Source of the DNA: Helianthus annuus
Taxonomy: Eukaryota > Streptophyta > Magnoliopsida > Asterales > Asteraceae
DNA length: 64,000 nt
Assembly: GCF_002127325.2 (NCBI RefSeq)
Contig: NC_035443.2
Span: 148,938,415 to 149,002,414, forward strand
Reading direction: 5' to 3'
A model generated the notes under the pieces. That model saw nothing but the letters and a program-made list of their open reading frames with translations. It was not told the origin of the DNA and searched no databases. Positions within the stretch are counted from its first letter, which is position 1. Each line of letters opens with the position of its first letter. Position numbers and translations under genes: made by a program. This document shows positions 44,546 to 55,493 of the stretch, in pieces.

Positions 44546-45223
44546 TGTCGAATACCCAAATCCCGGATGACGTTAGATGGATCTTCGCTGACGTCAAGAG
44601 TCTTTACCTTCGTCACTGCAAAAGAACAAACCGTTAGCCTCGCCACGGAGGGCCCCGGAGGGGGGATCCGTGACCAAGCTCCGGCGTGAGAATAAGTAAA
44701 CTTGGCGGAAGAGTTAAGAGTTTATCCCGATGAGTATGATCACCGGGATGTTTCCTCTAAGGTGTGAATCTAATAAATGTGGTATGTGTGATAAATATGT
44801 GGGCATATTGGTCGGAAGTTAATGTGAGAGTAGTAAATGTGAGTGTAGTAAATGAGATACCTCATGCCTCTCCTGTGATCATCGTTTCTCACTCTTATAT
44901 ATCCACCAAGCCTTAACCTTCACGTGAGATATTTTGATGAGATAATCCAACGGATCCTGATGGTCTTCGGGGGGCTCAGACACGTGTCTGACCCCTAACG
45001 GTAAGATCATAGTCTTATTTAATGTTTCCGGCGATGAGGTACGTTTCCAGCAAGAGATCCTCTTTTAATCAAGCATTAAATGTTGCCTGTCTTCTCTGGT
45101 CCTTTTTCCCGCTGATAACGGTAACCTTAGTGGGTAAGGCAAACTCTTGTTGGGCTTTTCTTGTTGGGCCCGCATGATGACAGCCCAAAGCGGGTAAATG
45201 GGGTTTCCCATTGGCCCGTCGTC
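44546..45223 (-). repeat. Tat element 5' LTR
   Basis: On the minus strand it begins TGACGACGGGCC at 45223 and ends ATTCGACA at 44546, 678 bp. The left boundary is fixed by the PBS; the right boundary is inferred from the TG start. A TATA-like segment (minus strand, ATATATAA) lies at 44895-44902. The partner 3' LTR is not in the window, so the ends cannot be checked against a copy. Confidence 0.65.
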
Positions 45224-45797
45224 AAAGGTGATTTATAATTTGAGTAAAGTTATTCTACAAAGCCTCCTAAAAATTAAAAAAAAAATGTAAAAAGACACAA
45301 TGAATTGCAAAATATAACACAACGTCGAACAAATATAATACAATTCTGAAAAATATAATACAATGTCGAATAAAAAGACACAATGACGCAAGTATAGAAA
45401 GATACAATGATAAATAAAATACACAATGACGCAGATATGGAAAAGATACAATGATAAATAAAAAAACACAATGATGTAAACAAATGTCTAAAATGTACAA
45501 GCTAAACATCGAAACACAAAAACCTAAAATCTCACATCGTAGAGTTTTATGAGACAGTTTCAACGTCGCTTGAGTAAGGTCAATCTGAGTTCGTTTGATA
45601 CTCTTTTTATAACTTCTTATTTTTATGAGGCTTTCTATTTGATTATATCCCTTGTAATAAAACCACCTTATTAGCATTTTTCATTTATTTGGCTGTTAGC
45701 AATTAGATAAAGAAATTTATAGGATATAATTTAACTAACTAGAAGAGAAATACTGATATTTAGAAAATCTTTATCAAACATTATAGATAAGATCAAA
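45224..45797. repeat. AT-rich DNA with degenerate tandem repeats 45291-45475
   Basis: About 185 bases of imperfect repeats of 22 and ~48 bp built on ACACAATGACGCA and GATACAATGATAAATAAA words. The rest shows no gene. Confidence 0.7.
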
Positions 45798-45951
45798 ACA
45801 TAAGAACATTAAGATAGGTTCACATCTAGCATTACATTTGATTTTGATTCTTTTTTATTATATCGTGTGTCAACACATAAGAACATTAAGATAGGTTCAC
45901 ATCTAGCATTACATTTGATTTTGATTCTTTTTTATTATATCGTGTGTCAAC
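45798..45951. repeat. 77-bp tandem duplication
   Basis: Units 45798-45874 and 45875-45951 look identical. The hAT-type element is inserted exactly at the end of the second unit, whose last 8 bases are its target duplication. Confidence 0.9.
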
Positions 45952-46487
45952 CAGTGTTGCAAAAGTCGGATTCCTCGGCCGAGTACTCGGCGAGTACTCG
46001 GTCCTCGGACCTCCACCTTGGCGACTTCCTCCTAGGCGGTCTCAACTAGTCGGCCTCGGGAGTACTCGGTCCTAGTCGGCGCCTAGTCGGCCTAGTCGGA
46101 GCCTAGTCGGCCTAGTCGGAGCCTAGTCGGCCTAGTCGGTCTAGGCGGTCAACGTGGTTTGTTAACTTTTAATCGGTCAAACTCGGTCAAAATCGGCCTA
46201 CTCGGCCTTGTACTCGGACTACTCGGCCTTGTACTCGGACTACTCGGCCTTGTACTCAGACTAGTCGGACTTGTATTCAGAATATTTGAACTTTAAACAT
46301 GTTTCATTTTAAATTATACCCAGTTGACATGAATTATGCTTATTTTAACACATAAATAATATATAACAATTAATTTTATTTATATTTACCATGTCCGCGT
46401 ACTCCCCGAGTACTCTCCGAGTACTCCGATTACTCCCAACTCCCCAGTCGGCCGACTAGGGACCGCCTAGCGACTTTTACAACACTG
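45952..46487. mobile_element. Non-autonomous hAT-type MITE rich in TCGG motifs
   Basis: 536 bp bounded by imperfect inverted ends CAGTGTTGCAAAAGTCG and CGACTTTTACAACACTG (16 of 17 match). A perfect 8-bp duplication gtgtcaac lies at 45944-45951 and 46488-46495. CAGNG termini and 8-bp TSD define hAT. It has no ORF. About 300 bases of the interior are a dense array of ACTCGG, TAGTCGG and CTCGGCC words, some in 20-bp tandem units. Confidence 0.9.
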
Positions 46488-46495
46488 GTGTCAAC

Positions 46496-46889
46496 ACATG
46501 TTATTAACTTATTACATGCGGCAACTCAAACAACAATGTCAACATTATCACATGTATAATATTATTATCTATCCTAAAACTAAATGTCGGTCATATTTAC
46601 TAAATTAGTCTTTCTCATTGCCTTTTAAATAACCTTTTCATTATTTCTTTTTTCACATTTGGTCCTCCTAAAATGGATGAAAACATTATGTATTTTCTTT
46701 TTGGTATCTACAACTGGACCGATCTATTTTATTTTTGGTTTCCAGAAATATCTTTCCAATATTTCAAAACTAATAATTTCTATTTTATTTTTAGTCTCCA
46801 GAAATATCTTTCCAATATTTCAAAACTAATAATTTCTTTTAATTTTAAATTCTAAGCATTAATACAATATTTATATTCTTTATTAACTA
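46496..46889. repeat. AT-rich DNA with a 56-bp tandem duplication
   Basis: Units 46724-46779 and 46780-46835 are near-identical. No gene. Confidence 0.8.
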
Positions 46890-46920
46890 CTAGGTTGTGG
46901 ACCCCGTGTACACGGGTTAT
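46890..46920 (-). other. Helitron-like 3' terminus
   Basis: On the minus strand a CCCGTGTACACGGG hairpin is followed by CTAG with T after it, the pattern of Helitron 3' ends. The matching 5' end is not identified; 46921-47610 is AT-rich and otherwise featureless, with one short ~45-bp repeat at about 47165-47240. Confidence 0.45.
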
Positions 46921-47614
46921 ATAACAAATATATCACGTAATTAAAAGATGATAAATACCATAAAAATGCTTAAAACCATCCATAATCAGAAAAATGTCAA
47001 CTTCTTTGAATGTTAAAGAAAAATAAAATAAATTAAAACAATTTAAGATGTTAATATATCATGGATAATGCTATTTTTCAATAAATACATAAGTAAAACT
47101 TACAATTTACACATCTTGAATATAAATAATTTGAAATGGAAAGCTACACTTGATAAATTTGCTAGTACGCCTAAATTTTAAATATTAGCAATGTGCACAT
47201 ATTTCATTAAATAGTACGCCTAAATTTTAAATATTAGCAAGAGAACGTATTTTATTAAAGAGTTTCACTTTAATATCATGTTTTGTTATTTGTGCAGGGA
47301 ATAGTAAAAAAAATAAGTTATCACAAGATTTTTATACTCCAAGGTTTAACGGTTTTATTTCATTGGTTTTTTCTTTAGGTTGTTATACCGAGTGCCGATA
47401 TCATAACGAATCAAACTGATACCAATCGAAGCTGAATTCTTACTGCATTATGCGAGGGATTCCACTATTTATAACTTTAAATTATGCATTTGTTATTGCT
47501 AATAACTAAAAATATTAAACCCGTCACATTCATTTATCTCATCAATCAAATGTAAACTAAAGAGCTATGTAAATATCTTCTACAATAATGAGAAATAACT
47601 TATATATATACTAG

Positions 47615-48137
47615 GTTATAACCCCGTGTATTACACGAGTTGAATAAATAAATTTTATATACTGAATACTAAAACAGTATATCTTTAAAAACCTTCTTTA
47701 TTGCACGGGTTGAATAAATATAATAAATAATAAAAACTTCTATCTATAAGAATAATATTGTACGGATTGAATAAATCTAATTTTATATACCAAATAAAAA
47801 AGTTATATCTTTAAAACACGTGTATTACACGAGTTGAATAAATGTAATATTGTTTACCAAATAATAAGAACAATACATCTTTAAAAACCTCATTTATTAC
47901 ACGGGTTGAATAAACATAATTTTATATACCAAATAATAAAAAAATTACATCTTAAAAAATATGCGTATTACACGGTTTGAACAAATGTAATTTTCTGTAA
48001 TAAAAAATAAAAAAATATATATCCTTAAAAAACCCCGTGTATTGTACGAATTAAATAAATCTAATTTTATATATCAAATAATAAAAGTTATATCTTAAAA
48101 ACCTCATGTATTACATGGGTCGAGTAAATATAATTTT
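47615..48137. repeat. ~70-bp minisatellite, about 7.5 copies
   Basis: Units begin near 47620, 47691, 47750, 47816, 47886, 47959, 48030 and 48100. Each has the palindromic GTGTATTACACG (variably mutated), then GTTGAATAAA, TAATTTTATATACC and an A-rich end. The first unit is the Helitron's terminal hairpin, so the array looks like repeated copying of the 3' end. Confidence 0.85.
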
Positions 48138-48274
48138 GTAGAGTGAAAATAAAAATATTTAATATATTTACACAAAGTTTGGTTTTCGTGATAAAAATAG
48201 ATTATTCTGTCGTTGCAAAATTTGTTAACGAAGTCTCAATAAATTTAACCATTTATTTAAAACTACGTAACCCG

Positions 48275-48595
48275 TGGTTATATCACTTTTACACTTTTAG
48301 CCCGAAAAATAATTTTTTAACATCTAAACCACCAACGTCTTTTTTTTCTAAACTTTTTGGCCCCTAACGTCTTTTTTTCTAACCCTCTTGGCTCCTAACA
48401 TTTAATGGATGGGGTTAGTGTTAAGGGCCAAAAGGGTTAAAAAAGAAGACGTTGGGGGCTCAGATGTTAAAAATAACATTTAATGGATGAGGTTAGTGTT
48501 AGGGGCCAAAAGGGTTAGAAAAGAAGATGTTAGGGGCTCAGATGTTAAAAAATTCTTTTTTGAGCTAAAAGGGTAAAAGTGATATAACCATAGGT
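48275..48595. mobile_element. Fold-back element with internal 77-bp duplication
   Basis: The left arm (from GTGGTTATATCACTTTTAC) is complementary to the right arm (ending AAAAGTGATATAACCA). Two ~77-bp units at about 48398-48475 and 48476-48552 are direct repeats. No ORF. TSD not certain, so the superfamily is open. Confidence 0.75.
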
Positions 48596-48809
48596 GCCAA
48601 AAGCGTAATTTACTCTAAATATTATAAATGAGAAGAATATTAAACTAAATAATAATTATCCATAAGATATTAAACTAAATAATATTTAGTAGAATGATTA
48701 TCTATAATTAATTAGAAAATATTAAATTAAAATAATAATTATCTATAAGAGATGCCCTAATATGATGACAAGTGTCCAAAAAGTGGTTTCTTTTATTATA
48801 TAGTATAGA

Positions 48810-49179
48810 TAGATGATTGATCTTAAATTAAGTTACAACAATAAATTAAATATAATTTAATAATTATATAAATTAATTAGATTAGACTCATGCGAATTAG
48901 ATCAAATCCGTATCAATAATAATAAAAAAAATAGTTAGTAAATGATTCCAAATAATTATATAAGTAAAAATTATCCTTTTTAAAATTAATGACCCTAATA
49001 AATTAACTTTTTAATAATTAATTATTTTTTTCTAACGTTTTTTATTAGTTAATTAATAGATAGATCAATAAAAGAGTTCAAATATATAGAAGCTCTTTGT
49101 ATCAGGGCAATCTTCGTAACTATGTTTCAAATAATAATATTAATAATTTAAACTATTAATATAGATAAAATTGAGAGAT

Positions 49180-49210
<31 letters not shown>

Positions 49211-49353
49211 GAAGGATAATAAAATATAAAATATTTTTAAATAAAAATAAAAGTATAATTGTGATGTTGAAGGAGGAATTGCCATGTGGCATTAATTGTA
49301 GTCTTTTATTAATATTTAGATTAGATATAGAAAAAGATATGATACTTTAACTA
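48810..49353. other. AT-rich DNA with (AAT)n microsatellite
   Basis: No gene or bounded element seen. A TAA/AAT run lies at 49181-49210. Confidence 0.7.
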
Positions 49354-49362
49354 TAATTCTTT

Positions 49363-49895
49363 GGGGTATTGGATTTTAATAATCCCAAGTTTCACTAATT
49401 GGCCGGTAATAATCCCAACTTCAAAAATTGTCTACAACAGTCCCAACTTGTAAGATTTTAGCCACCAATGATCCTTGTCTAACTGGGTTATAACCTTGTT
49501 GGGCTGGTGACCTGCAACTTATTCCGGCGACCCGTTTTACCCCTGAAACCACCAAACGAGACCACCACCAATCATCTCCGACCTCCTGTAATCTTCTCCG
49601 CTTCTCAAAAGTTTAAAATTTCCACCATCTACGCAACTCCGGTGACCTGCAACTTATTCCGACGACCTTCTTTACCCCTGAAACCACCAAAGGAGACCAC
49701 CACTTGTCATCTCCAACCTCTAGTGACCTTCTCCGCCGCTCAAAACTTCAAAAAACTAACTGGGTTATAACCCAGTTAGGCAAGGATCATTGGTGGACAA
49801 AATCTTACAAGTTGGGACTGTTGTAGGCAATTTTTGAAGTTGGGATTATTACCAGCCAATTAGTGAAACTTAGGATTATTAAAATCCAATACCCC
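49363..49895. mobile_element. MULE-type element with long TIRs and internal duplication
   Basis: 533 bp with terminal inverted repeats of about 130 bp starting GGGGTATTGGATTTTAATAA and only a handful of mismatches. A perfect 9-bp duplication taattcttt lies at 49354-49362 and 49896-49904. The 9-bp TSD and long TIRs fit Mutator-like elements. The interior has two imperfect copies of a ~130-bp Pro/Thr-coding-like segment (GTGACCTGCAACTTATTCCG each), open on the plus strand at 49507-49770 but probably not a protein. It could be a captured host fragment. Confidence 0.88.
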
Positions 49896-50140
49896 TAATT
49901 CTTTTTTTTTTTCAAATTTATTTTCTCTGACAAAAAATCATTTTCATATAACTATTGTTAACTATAACACGTTCTTTCAATATCTTTAAATACTCTCAAT
50001 ATCTTTAAATACGCGTGGACCGTTACATAAAAGACAAGCGATAACCCATCCGTTTGATGTTTACAAGGATCCTGAACATTGAAGTTATGAACTTTAATTA
50101 ATTTGTTTGCGTTTTACTTAGAATTCTTCATTTGAATTTT

Positions 50141-50182
50141 GATAAGTAACCGCGCCGCAACGCGCGTTGGCAAAATTACTAG
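50141..50182 (+). other. Helitron-like 3' terminus
   Basis: A GC-rich hairpin (CGCGCCGCAACGCGCG) ends 13 bases before CTAG at 50179-50182, followed by T. It looks like a Helitron 3' end; I did not find its 5' end between 49905 and 50140. Confidence 0.45.
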
Positions 50183-51214
50183 TTTAACCTAAATTGCAAT
50201 CAATCTTAAGGAAGATATTTGTCCGTTGGTCATAAAACACAAGCCGAGGTCACCAAGTATAAAAACCAATTGATGTGATTTAGACTAAAAATAAACTTCA
50301 GATGAGTTGTTATATTATAGTGTTATAAACACCAAAAAAAAAAAAATAAGGGTTATCATTTCATGAATGTTTAAAACCACAAACCCTTGGAAATCCACCA
50401 CACCTCTAAAATTGGACACTCAAACAACAAAGGCAAGTGTGCACCATTCTACGCATACAAAATAAGTAGTAGGGTGTATGTGTGATGCGGTGGAGATGGC
50501 ATTTTGCATTGCGACACTGTTTCTGGTAGTATCCTTATTCGTATAATATTTATTGAAGTATTATTGTGTCGGATATACGTCATAAGTATTACACATGTCT
50601 AGCAACTAATAAATTTAGCATTTAAATTATCGAGTACTTCAAGAAACCATTGATGCAATAAAGTGGCACACGAATAAAGAAAAATATATATTAAACATAA
50701 AAGTTCAATAAAGTAACACATGAATAAGGAAAAATAAATTTTAAACATAAAAGTTATTAAAAATGAGCAGGTCGTCATGGTACTTTCGAATATTGACTAA
50801 TACAAACATACTCATACTCTTATACATGCGCTTAAAATGGGTCAATGCGACATGCTTTCATAAGGATACATAAACGGAGTTGTGGAATTTTGGGTTCGGA
50901 AGACGTATGATGTTGCGGAGTACCGACAAGATTGTCTTTACCCGTGTTTGATTCCATTTTAGTGGTAATGCATTCTCCAATTTTCCTGCAGAATTACGAG
51001 AAAGTTGATGATACTCCAATATAACCTAATATAACTGGCAAGTGGAATCTACTTAAACTATACAAAACATACCCTGGTATTCTACAAAGTTTCTATGGCA
51101 ATCATTTCCAGTCTCAAGTTTCATGCAAAATAAAAAAAAAGTTGGATTAATTTTGAAGGTAATAACTTTCGGAAATGAGATAGCATGACCCACTTAAACA
51201 ATACGCAAATGGAA
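50183..51214. other. Unassigned AT-rich DNA
   Basis: About 1 kb without a supported gene, terminal repeats or tandem array; only short A-runs and a weak duplicated AATAAAGTAACACATGAATAAGGAAAAATA-like phrase near 50660-50750. Confidence 0.6.
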
Positions 51215-51505
51215 ATAAAAGGATTAGAATTCTTTTTTTTTGAAACGAAAATTTCATTCAAAAAACGGGGAAGGCCACAAAACGGACCAACCCACGACCA
51301 CCACTTACAACATGTACAACGGGTATTTCACCCAGTCTTTCCAATCAATCCTATTACATTTCTTTCTATATTTTAACCATACGAACGCCAAGGACTTAAC
51401 TATGGAAACAACCTCTACCGCCTTCGGATCGGAGTCTTGAAACACCACCTTGTTCCTTTCTTTCCAAAGTGCCCAAATAGTAACCATAAAAGGATTAGAA
51501 TTCTT
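51215..51505 (-). mobile_element. 5'-truncated LINE with 20-bp target duplication
   Basis: A direct repeat of 20 bases at 51215-51234 and 51486-51505 flanks about 250 bp. On the minus strand this reads the end of a LINE ORF2 (open at 51305-51485, WALWKERNKVVF motif) and then a poly-A end (plus-strand T-run near 51231). A poly-A tail, variable-length TSD and 5' truncation define a LINE insertion by target-primed reverse transcription. Confidence 0.9.
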
Positions 51506-51763
51506 AAAGCTGTAAAATAACATGTTCTAATGAAATTTAAAGATCAAATTTACATAGAGTATACGTGAAAGAATCAGATGGTCAGGCATGATTATAACGT
51601 GTTCGGATCAAAATAGGTAAAAAAAAATTGTATGGATCTACACTTGGGAGGCAGGGTATGTTGACCTGCTTTAACAATCACTTGTTGATTCCTTACAGAT
51701 CGCAACTGAACTGATAACTTTCCAACTAAAATTTACTTGTTTTGATCCGTTACACATTTTTCC
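51506..51763. other. No feature recognised
   Basis: AT-rich spacer ending at the first (TA)n tract. Confidence 0.6.
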
Positions 51764-52848
51764 ATATATATATATATATACACACATACATATATATATG
51801 GTAACGTTATTTTAAAAAAGGTTAAAAGTGTGAGAAATATTGTGGAGATGACATGTGTCCTCATTCTAAATTAATTCAAAAAGGTAAATAAGTAATTTTA
51901 TCATTGATTCAATTAATTGATAACCTTCCATAACCGCCACCCTTATTTATAGGAACATGATTTTTTTAAAGATCTCTATAAAAACACTATGAATAACACT
52001 GCAACCACTATTCAGCACATATATAACACCATTCAATATTTATATAACAATATTCAATAAGTATATAACACCATTCAATAAGTATATAACACCATTTTAA
52101 AGATCTCTATAAAAACACTATGAATAACACTACAACCACCATTCAGCACATATATAACACCACTCAATAATTATATAACATCATTCAATAAGTATATAAC
52201 ACTATTAAAGACACTACAAAACACCATTCAACAGTTCATAACACTGTAATAAGTACATAACACTACAAAACAAGTATAACGCTACAAACCACTATAAAAA
52301 CACTATGAATAGTATATAACACCATATTACCCTATTATAACTCTGTATAACACTACAACCCCGTCATTCCACTGCCGCCCGCCGTCATAGGGAGGTGGCC
52401 GGCGCCGCCTCTCTACAGTCTCTCTTCTCTTTCTCTCGCTCGAACCCAACCACCCGACACCACACTGCCGTCGTTCCACTGCCGACACCACCGCTGATGA
52501 AGATGATGATTCGAGATGGACTCATGATGATGATGATTCGAGATGGACTGATCTGGAGAAGAAGGAGGATTCGAAAATCTGGAGAAGAAAGAGGATTCGA
52601 AGATTTGGAGAAGAAAGAGGAATCGAAAATGCAGGGATTTGATTTACAGTTTCCTATTTCAAGTGGATATAAAAGACTCTATTACCCCTACAATTTTCAA
52701 ATCAGTCCAAAAAATAAAACACATTTTATAATTTGGTCCCTATTGATCTTAACCATGAGATCAAAGATCTAGTGGCTGATATTCTTTCTTACCCTTCTCA
52801 CACTTTTGGTCTTTTTTACAGGAACCTCAATATATATATATATATATA
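51764..52848. mobile_element. (TA)n-bounded element 1
   Basis: TA tracts at 51764-51799 and 52830-52848 bound about 1030 bp. The inner ends are imperfectly inverted: each has a run of A followed within a few bases by AAAAGTGTGAGAA. The interior has a ~128-bp duplication with TATAACACCATTCAATAAG words (about 51970-52210) and short repeats of GATTCGAGATGGACT and AGGATTCGAAAAT near 52500-52630. The plus-strand frame 52395-52772 across these repeats is probably not a gene. Confidence 0.65.
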
Positions 52849-53098
52849 GGGAAAGGTTAACATACAAAAGTCCTTATCCTACTTCACGTACGCGACGCGC
52901 TCAACCATCAGATCTGGGCAATAATCACGCATGGGAGCTCTAATAACGCATGGGAGCAGTTTTTGGGTGATAATCACGCATGGGAGGTGATAATCACGCA
53001 TGGAGGTGATAATCACGCACGTTATAATGGTGAAAAAAATAATTACGCACGTTATAAATTCTGTCGCGTATGTTAATGTAGGTTAAGCCATTTTGTAC
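52849..53098. mobile_element. (TA)n-bounded element 2
   Basis: Starts GGGAAAGGTTAACATAC after a TA tract and ends TGTAGGTTAAGCCATTTTG before the next. About 250 bp. The core is repeats of GATAATCACGCATGGGAG and variants. No ORF. Confidence 0.65.
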
Positions 53099-53111
53099 AT
53101 TATATATATAG

Positions 53112-53736
53112 GGGAAGGTTCATTTGAGAAGAATATTCTTGCAAGAAGAATAGTAAATTAATCTAGACCCTATATTTTTTTCATCAATGGTTGTGAATTA
53201 AGATATCATTTATGTCCACTTTTAATTAATGTTTTAATTAACAAGGGTAGGATAGACAATTTGAGGTATAACACTATTAAATATTATAAAGGGTTATTCA
53301 AGTCTCATTAATGTCACCATAATTTTCTCCTTCACCACCATTAATGTATTAGGTCCTACACCAATTTTATTAAGAGTAACAAAATTATTGTAAAGTGTTG
53401 TGTCCTACACATATTTTAGTATATGTCGCAAAATTATTTAAAAGTGTTGGGAACCTACACATTCTGTACCCTACACCAAAACATTGTTTTTATGGTGTAG
53501 GAAATGTTGTTATTATGGTGTAGGAAACGTTGAATATGTAAGATCATGTACATGAGTGTTTTATTGTGTAAGGTGCAAATCTATTTTATAGGATAAACTC
53601 ATTAAATGATTAGGATTTATTAATTTATATAGCAAAAATAAAGGATAGACTAATTAAATGACCGGTTTAAATTACCTTTGTACCCTTTTATTCTTTTTAT
53701 TCTTAATTTGTGATTCTTCTCATTTGAACTCTCCAC
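53112..53736. mobile_element. (TA)n-bounded element 3
   Basis: Starts GGGGAAGGTTCATTTGAG and ends CTCATTTGAACTCTCCAC, an inverted pair of about 22 bases. TA tracts lie on both sides. No coding potential. Confidence 0.7.
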
Positions 53737-53758
53737 TATATATATATATATATATATG

Positions 53759-54162
53759 GATAGGAGTTGGCTAGAAAGTCCAAATTTCCTAAAAAGTGTA
53801 AAAAGTCATAAAACACCATAATGTCAACCATAAAACACACCAAAAACCCACAAATAATATGATGAAGATTACTAAAACATCATGTATGTGGGTTTTCTGT
53901 TGTGTTTTAGATGTTAAGGCTCTGATTGTGGAATGACAAATATTATTGTGTTTTATGTTGTTTAGCATTGTGTGTTTTATATTCATAGTTCTACGATGGT
54001 GTGTTTGAAGTTTTTATGGACTATTAGAGTTTTAATATGGTGTTTTAGTAATATTCATTCTATTATTTGTGAGTTTTAGGTGTGTTTTATGCCTGAAATT
54101 ATTGTGTTTTATGACTTTTTACACTTTTTAGGAAAAACACACTTTCCGTAGGATCGTTACCC
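53759..54162. mobile_element. (TA)n-bounded element 4
   Basis: Starts GGATAGGAGTTGGCTAG and ends with the complement of GGGTAACGATCCTACG. The inner 30 bases of the two ends are near-perfect inverted repeats containing CCTAAAAAGTGTAAAAAGTC. TA tracts at 53736-53758 and 54163-54184. Confidence 0.75.
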
Positions 54163-55493
54163 ATATATATATATATATATATATAGGGTAGGGTTCATGC
54201 GAGAACCACCTTTATTGCGAGAACCGCGAGAACCAATGTGAACAGGGGGCAATTTTGTAAATACCAAACAACTTTTAAAATATCTTCCTCCACTACCGGA
54301 CTTCAAACATAAATTAAATTGCACTTAATAAACACTTTCACGTCCACACTCAGAACTCAAGAACTCTACACTCAGAACTCGATCAGATCCAAATCTTTCC
54401 ACATTTCTTAACCTGATTATCTCAACAATTCGTTGATTACAATCGATTACATAATCTTCTCGAATACATCTTCAGTTCGCCGTCATCATCATCGATTACA
54501 ATCGGTTACATAATCGTCTCGAATACATCATTAGTTCGCCATCATCAGTTCACCATATCGAAGCATCTGGATTGAGATTTTATCTCAGATTTGAGATTTT
54601 ACCAGCAGATATTTCATATTTCGTCATATAATCGAGGTTAGTTCCCCAAATTTGTACAAAATTAGTCGTATAATCTATATTAGAAACATAATAATTAGGG
54701 CAACATTGTGGATTTTTAATCCGTTCGTAATTAGGGCAACGTGCCAACGTGATTATAAGAATAGATTGTTCAATGAGTGTGTCACTACGACGGTATCGCC
54801 GGGAATCAATCGCCGTCGGTATTAGGTGTACATATGTATAGTTATGCACATGTGCATATCTTACCATAATAGATTTGTTAATGATTAATGTTATATATGG
54901 TTAGTGATAATACGAATTTTGATTCGGTACAGGTTAAGGTTTATTATTGAAGCAAGCTTACGAATTTTGATTTGGTACAGGTTAAGGTTTATTATTGAAT
55001 CAAGCTTGCTGATAAGGTGAGTCATGTTAATGCACATGTGCATAGTTATGCACATATGTATGGTTTGCTAGATTAAGTTAATAAGGGTATGCATATGGAT
55101 GCAAATGTGCATAGTTATGTACATCTGTATACTTTGACAGAATGGGTTATTAAGATCATTCATGCTGATGTACATGTGCATAATTTGCCAGAATATATTA
55201 ATAAGGTCGTTTATGTTGATGCACATGTGCATATTGTATATGGTGATGATAAAATTAATGTTAATGCACATATTCATTGATAAGTTATGTTTATTTCTTT
55301 TTTTGAAACCAAGGGATGAAAGGTCAATTAAAATGCCGGATGGAATGGAATATGATTACGCGACGGTTAAACAAAAAGGTAAAAAAAGTTGATTAATGTT
55401 TGATGATCCAGATAGGAGTTTATGCACATGTGCATCCCTTTATTAAATTCATGTTAAATGATATCATTTATGTAAACACATTAAATATATCGT

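Larger units (their letters stand above)
2656..45223 (-). mobile_element. Tat-lineage Ty3/gypsy element, nested host of other insertions
   Basis: The minus strand carries LTR (44546-45223), a TGGCGCC-type PBS, gag, then protease, RT, RNase H, a second RNase H-like domain and integrase, down to 39195. A plus-strand antisense gene lies beyond pol. This layout (extra RNase H domain, antisense accessory ORF downstream of pol) is known from Tat-clade elements such as Grande and Retand. A solo LTR (2799-4466) and the copia complex (4700-36839) interrupt the antisense gene. The left end of the element, including its 3' LTR, is missing: antisense-gene sequence stops at 2656 against the truncated Athila-like fragment. 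One nonsense codon and two frameshifts make gag-pol inactive. Confidence 0.75.
47611..48809 (-). mobile_element. Non-autonomous Helitron with internal minisatellite
   Basis: On the minus strand the 5' end reads TCTATACTATATAATAAAAG from 48809, the usual plant Helitron start. The 3' end is a CGTGTAATACACGG hairpin and CTAG at 47611-47614, with A and T as flanking host bases. It is 1199 bp and has no Rep/helicase. It contains a tandem array (47615-48137) and a fold-back insertion (about 48275-48595). Confidence 0.65.

Noticed and set aside
47611..48137. Tandem array considered as a CRISPR-like repeat
   Set aside because: Units are continuous and diverged with no unique spacers, and this is plant nuclear DNA; it is a minisatellite.
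52395..52772. 125-codon plus-strand ORF with Met/Arg/Glu repeats
   Set aside because: It is produced by short tandem repeats inside TA-bounded element 1, with no domain and no conservation argument.
55068..55280. Met/His/Ile-rich ORFs on both strands
   Set aside because: They come from the repeated ATGCACATGTGCAT palindrome; open on both strands because the motif is its own complement.
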